A program made the position numbers and the translations under genes. A stretch of 64,000 bases of DNA from Ruegeria lacuscaerulensis. GTDB taxonomy: Bacteria; Pseudomonadota; Alphaproteobacteria; Rhodobacterales; Rhodobacteraceae. The notes beneath the pieces were generated by a model. The model saw nothing but the letters and a program-made list of their open reading frames with translations, did no database searches and was not told the origin of the DNA. Each line of letters starts with the position of its first letter. The stretch's first letter is position 1. Of this stretch, positions 62,161 through 64,000 are shown piece by piece. The stretch is taken from assembly GCF_013033355.1 (NCBI RefSeq), contig NZ_WQDY01000011.1, positions 113,486-177,485 on the forward strand. Direction: 5' to 3'.

Positions 62161-63141
62161 ATGTCCGTCGACGCGCAAGTTAGGCAGCTTGAACAATGGG
62201 TTGCGATTAAACCAGATGATGGTGCCAGTGTCCGGCGGCTTGTGAATCTGTTGGAAACACCCCGAGGATTCACGACAGCTTTTGGCGCATTCGGAACGGC
62301 CCAAAGCCGGATAAATGAATCTTTGGGGTTTGATTGGCGATTGGGCATGTTGGACCGCAGAGTATACGGCGATGCCTACCTTCAGTGGATGAGTATTCTG
62401 GAAACCTTGGGTATTACTCAGGTTGTCCCTGTGGCCCAGATGTTCTCTGGTCGGGTCTTGACCATCAATGGTCAGCATACGCATTGCGACGTGCGTTTGA
62501 AATTCTTCAAAGAAACCAAAGTTATCCCGAGCTTGTGCCACGATTGTTTCAAAGTTCAGATTTTGCCCGAGAATCTGGATGATCTTTTTCTGGCTTATTT
62601 TCTGCTACTCAACCTCGACCTGCCGAACGACAACTCACGAAAATGCATGATAGAGCTGAGGAGTGGCATAAAGTATCCCTACAAGGGTTATATTTATTGT
62701 CAGAGCCTTGCCGAAGCTAAAAGCTGTCTTGCTGCTTTTGACGACTTGAAAACCAAGCATGCGATCTGTGGTCTGCCCGCAAAAATCTCGCACGGGTGTT
62801 CCGAATTCGGACAGGAATATCCTGATTTCAAATACGAAGGTTCGGATGAGCAGAAGCCGTTTAAGACTCCGCAAGGCTGGGCTGCAGATGAAAAGAATTA
62901 TTTCCGGGATCTGAAGCTTGCGAAACCTGGGCGGCAGACAAACAACAAGTCAATAATCAGTCTGCGCGATGTTTTTGTGTTCCGAACATGGGTCAGATAC
63001 GCTCAGCTTATAGGGGACGAAACAAGTGCAAGATTTGGTGTCAACTCTGGTCCAAGTTTATTTCCCGCGTTCGACCAGCGTGTCAGGCGACAGTCAAAAA
63101 CCAGAAACGCCGAAATGAACGAGCTGGAATGCAGATCCTGA
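62161..63141 (+). CDS. hypothetical cysteine-rich protein
   Basis: 326 aa, no family recognised. ATG 62161 with AGGAG upstream. Cysteines at 109, 126, 129, 162, 180, 189, 203 and 213 cluster in the middle third, with a CHDC pair (126-129) and HTHC (106-109), which could bind a metal or iron-sulphur cluster. There is no signal peptide or membrane helix. The C-terminal third is basic. Codon use and composition look more AT-rich than the cox genes, hinting at a different origin. It is separated from coxG by a terminator. Confidence 0.65.
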   Translation: MSVDAQVRQLEQWVAIKPDDGASVRRLVNLLETPRGFTTAFGAFGTAQSRINESLGFDWRLGMLDRRVYGDAYLQWMSILETLGITQVVPVAQMFSGRVLTINGQHTHCDVRLKFFKETKVIPSLCHDCFKVQILPENLDDLFLAYFLLLNLDLPNDNSRKCMIELRSGIKYPYKGYIYCQSLAEAKSCLAAFDDLKTKHAICGLPAKISHGCSEFGQEYPDFKYEGSDEQKPFKTPQGWAADEKNYFRDLKLAKPGRQTNNKSIISLRDVFVFRTWVRYAQLIGDETSARFGVNSGPSLFPAFDQRVRRQSKTRNAEMNELECRS

Positions 63142-64000
63142 ACAAAAAGACCAGGCGTCTCCGTCATACGCACGCGGGAATACCAATTCTCAACTATGTG
63201 GAGGATACGGTGCCCAAGATAAGAAACACAAACTCTGCCTAGTCAATTGGTTAGGTCATGTGGGCAGTATCAAGACGGACGTCTTGAAAGAAAACTCCGC
63301 TACGGGTGGCGTCACAACGGCGTCAAAAGTGGCCATGAAGCCCTTAGACTTAAATCACTGGTTTTCAAAACAGGTGCATTCGCTACTTGGCCAATTCTGA
63401 GGGGATCTTCGAAGGTTGATTACTTAGGGCAAGCATTCAACTTGAAAGCCCATTGCTCGTCTCAAGTAGGAAACCGCTTCATTCTAGTCCGTGCGCTCGG
63501 CTTTGTATCAGGCAGTTCGCACAGTCCGACTATTGCCGGAAAGATCAGGTTCTAGTGTGAATCTACCAACCATATTGCCAGAGTCTGTCAGACATTCGTT
63601 CAATTGGCTCAGAACGGTTTCGACTTCATCCCCATCCTTACGGATCAATGTCTGGACCGAGCCATTTACCAGCGCGCGGTCCTCGTTAGTAGTGTTTCAG
63701 GAGACCCCGAGGAATCCGCCTATAAAGTAGTAGATGCCGTTCTCGTTGAACGAAAAAGAGGACCGAATTGTCATACGCCATGTCCTTCACCCGCACAGTT
63801 AGGACAAGTAAACTGAGAACAATTAATACGTTATCGTGGGATTTGGTGCTCAGGAGAGGCACATAACTTTTATATCACACTACATCATATAGTATCAAAA
63901 ACAGGTACGATCATATGTAATGTTCTAATATTATTATATTTTTCATTGCAGGTAGCCTCAACTCGTGTCACCGTATCGCAATATGTATTGGGGGACGAAT
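63142..64000. other. gene-poor, lower-GC tail
   Basis: Beyond the hypothetical gene I see no intact gene I can support. Several overlapping short frames on both strands have poor composition and no ribosome-binding sites. From about 63820 the sequence becomes strongly AT-rich (runs such as TAATATTATTATATTTTT near 63928-63944), unlike the rest of the window. This may be the edge of an accessory region or a long promoter region for a gene beyond 64000. Confidence 0.6.
63508..63781 (-). pseudogene. possible decayed gene on the minus strand
   Basis: From an ATG at 63781 the frame reads MAYDNSVLFF. If one T of the TTTTT run near 63760 is removed it continues FNENGIYYFIGGFLGVS, meets TGA at 63697-63699, and then reads 62 more codons (NTTNEDRALVNGSVQTLI...TLEPDLSGNSRTVRTA) to TGA 63508. 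The residues look protein-like and acidic. One frameshift and one nonsense codon would make a relic of about 90 aa. No family recognised; this could be chance. Confidence 0.3.

Noticed and set aside
63247..63555. Rightward 102-codon frame as a gene
   Set aside because: No ribosome-binding site, no family resemblance, and competing frames of equal length on both strands.

Overview
The window reads as chromosome from an alphaproteobacterium of the order Rhodobacterales, most likely a marine Roseobacter-group member. The grounds are gene content and order: an rsmG-mnmG-mnmE-rho-hemJ block opposite maf-aroE-coaE-dnaQ-secB, a divergent regB/senC-regA locus, a hemD-mitofilin-hemY block, tctCBA with tctDE, and a form I coxMSLDEFG cluster. 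No rRNA, tRNA, CRISPR array, prophage or complete insertion sequence was recognised.

Region 1 (1-12.1 kb) looks like the chromosome origin. rsmG, mnmG, mnmE, rho and hemJ run leftwards and maf, aroE, coaE and dnaQ run rightwards from an AT-rich gap at 5517-5921 with several DnaA-box-like 9-mers. Two perfect parS palindromes lie in rsmG and at the mnmG start. Beyond are secB, fxsA, a Tim44-like gene, mltA and an Smr gene.

Region 2 (12.1-33.4 kb) is housekeeping and regulation: two MFS transporters, a lipoprotein hydrolase, hslU and hslV (split by a transporter), a DUF1127 gene, two tandem Lin0512-family genes, and a long leftward run of regB, a PAS protein, tsaE, amgK, murU, addB, addA and trxA. 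The run joins redox sensing, tRNA t6A synthesis, cell-wall recycling and double-strand-break repair. senC and regA diverge from regB.

Region 3 (33.4-45.2 kb) holds ahcY with a foldable leader, an extensin-type peptidase, a royal-jelly/yellow-type secreted protein beside a LysR gene, a DUF2853 gene interrupted by an in-frame TGA, a possible small RNA, the tsaD-gpsA-yciI-EVE operon, and hemD, a Mic60-like gene and hemY.

Region 4 (45.2-53.4 kb) is a tricarboxylate module: TctCBA uptake, a CoA-transferase and a citryl-CoA-lyase-type enzyme transcribed left; TctD, TctE and an orphan periplasmic binding protein transcribed right. Uptake, CoA activation, C-C cleavage and sensing are therefore adjacent.

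Region 5 (53.4-62.1 kb) is aerobic CO oxidation: an MHYT-LytTR regulator, the CO dehydrogenase subunits coxM, coxS and coxL (active-site AYRCSFR, form I), and maturation genes coxD, coxE, coxF and coxG. A palindromic repeat element separates coxL from coxD.

Region 6 (62.1-64.0 kb) has one unrecognised cysteine-rich protein and then about 860 bases of lower-GC sequence with no intact gene that I can support, including a possible decayed gene on the minus strand.
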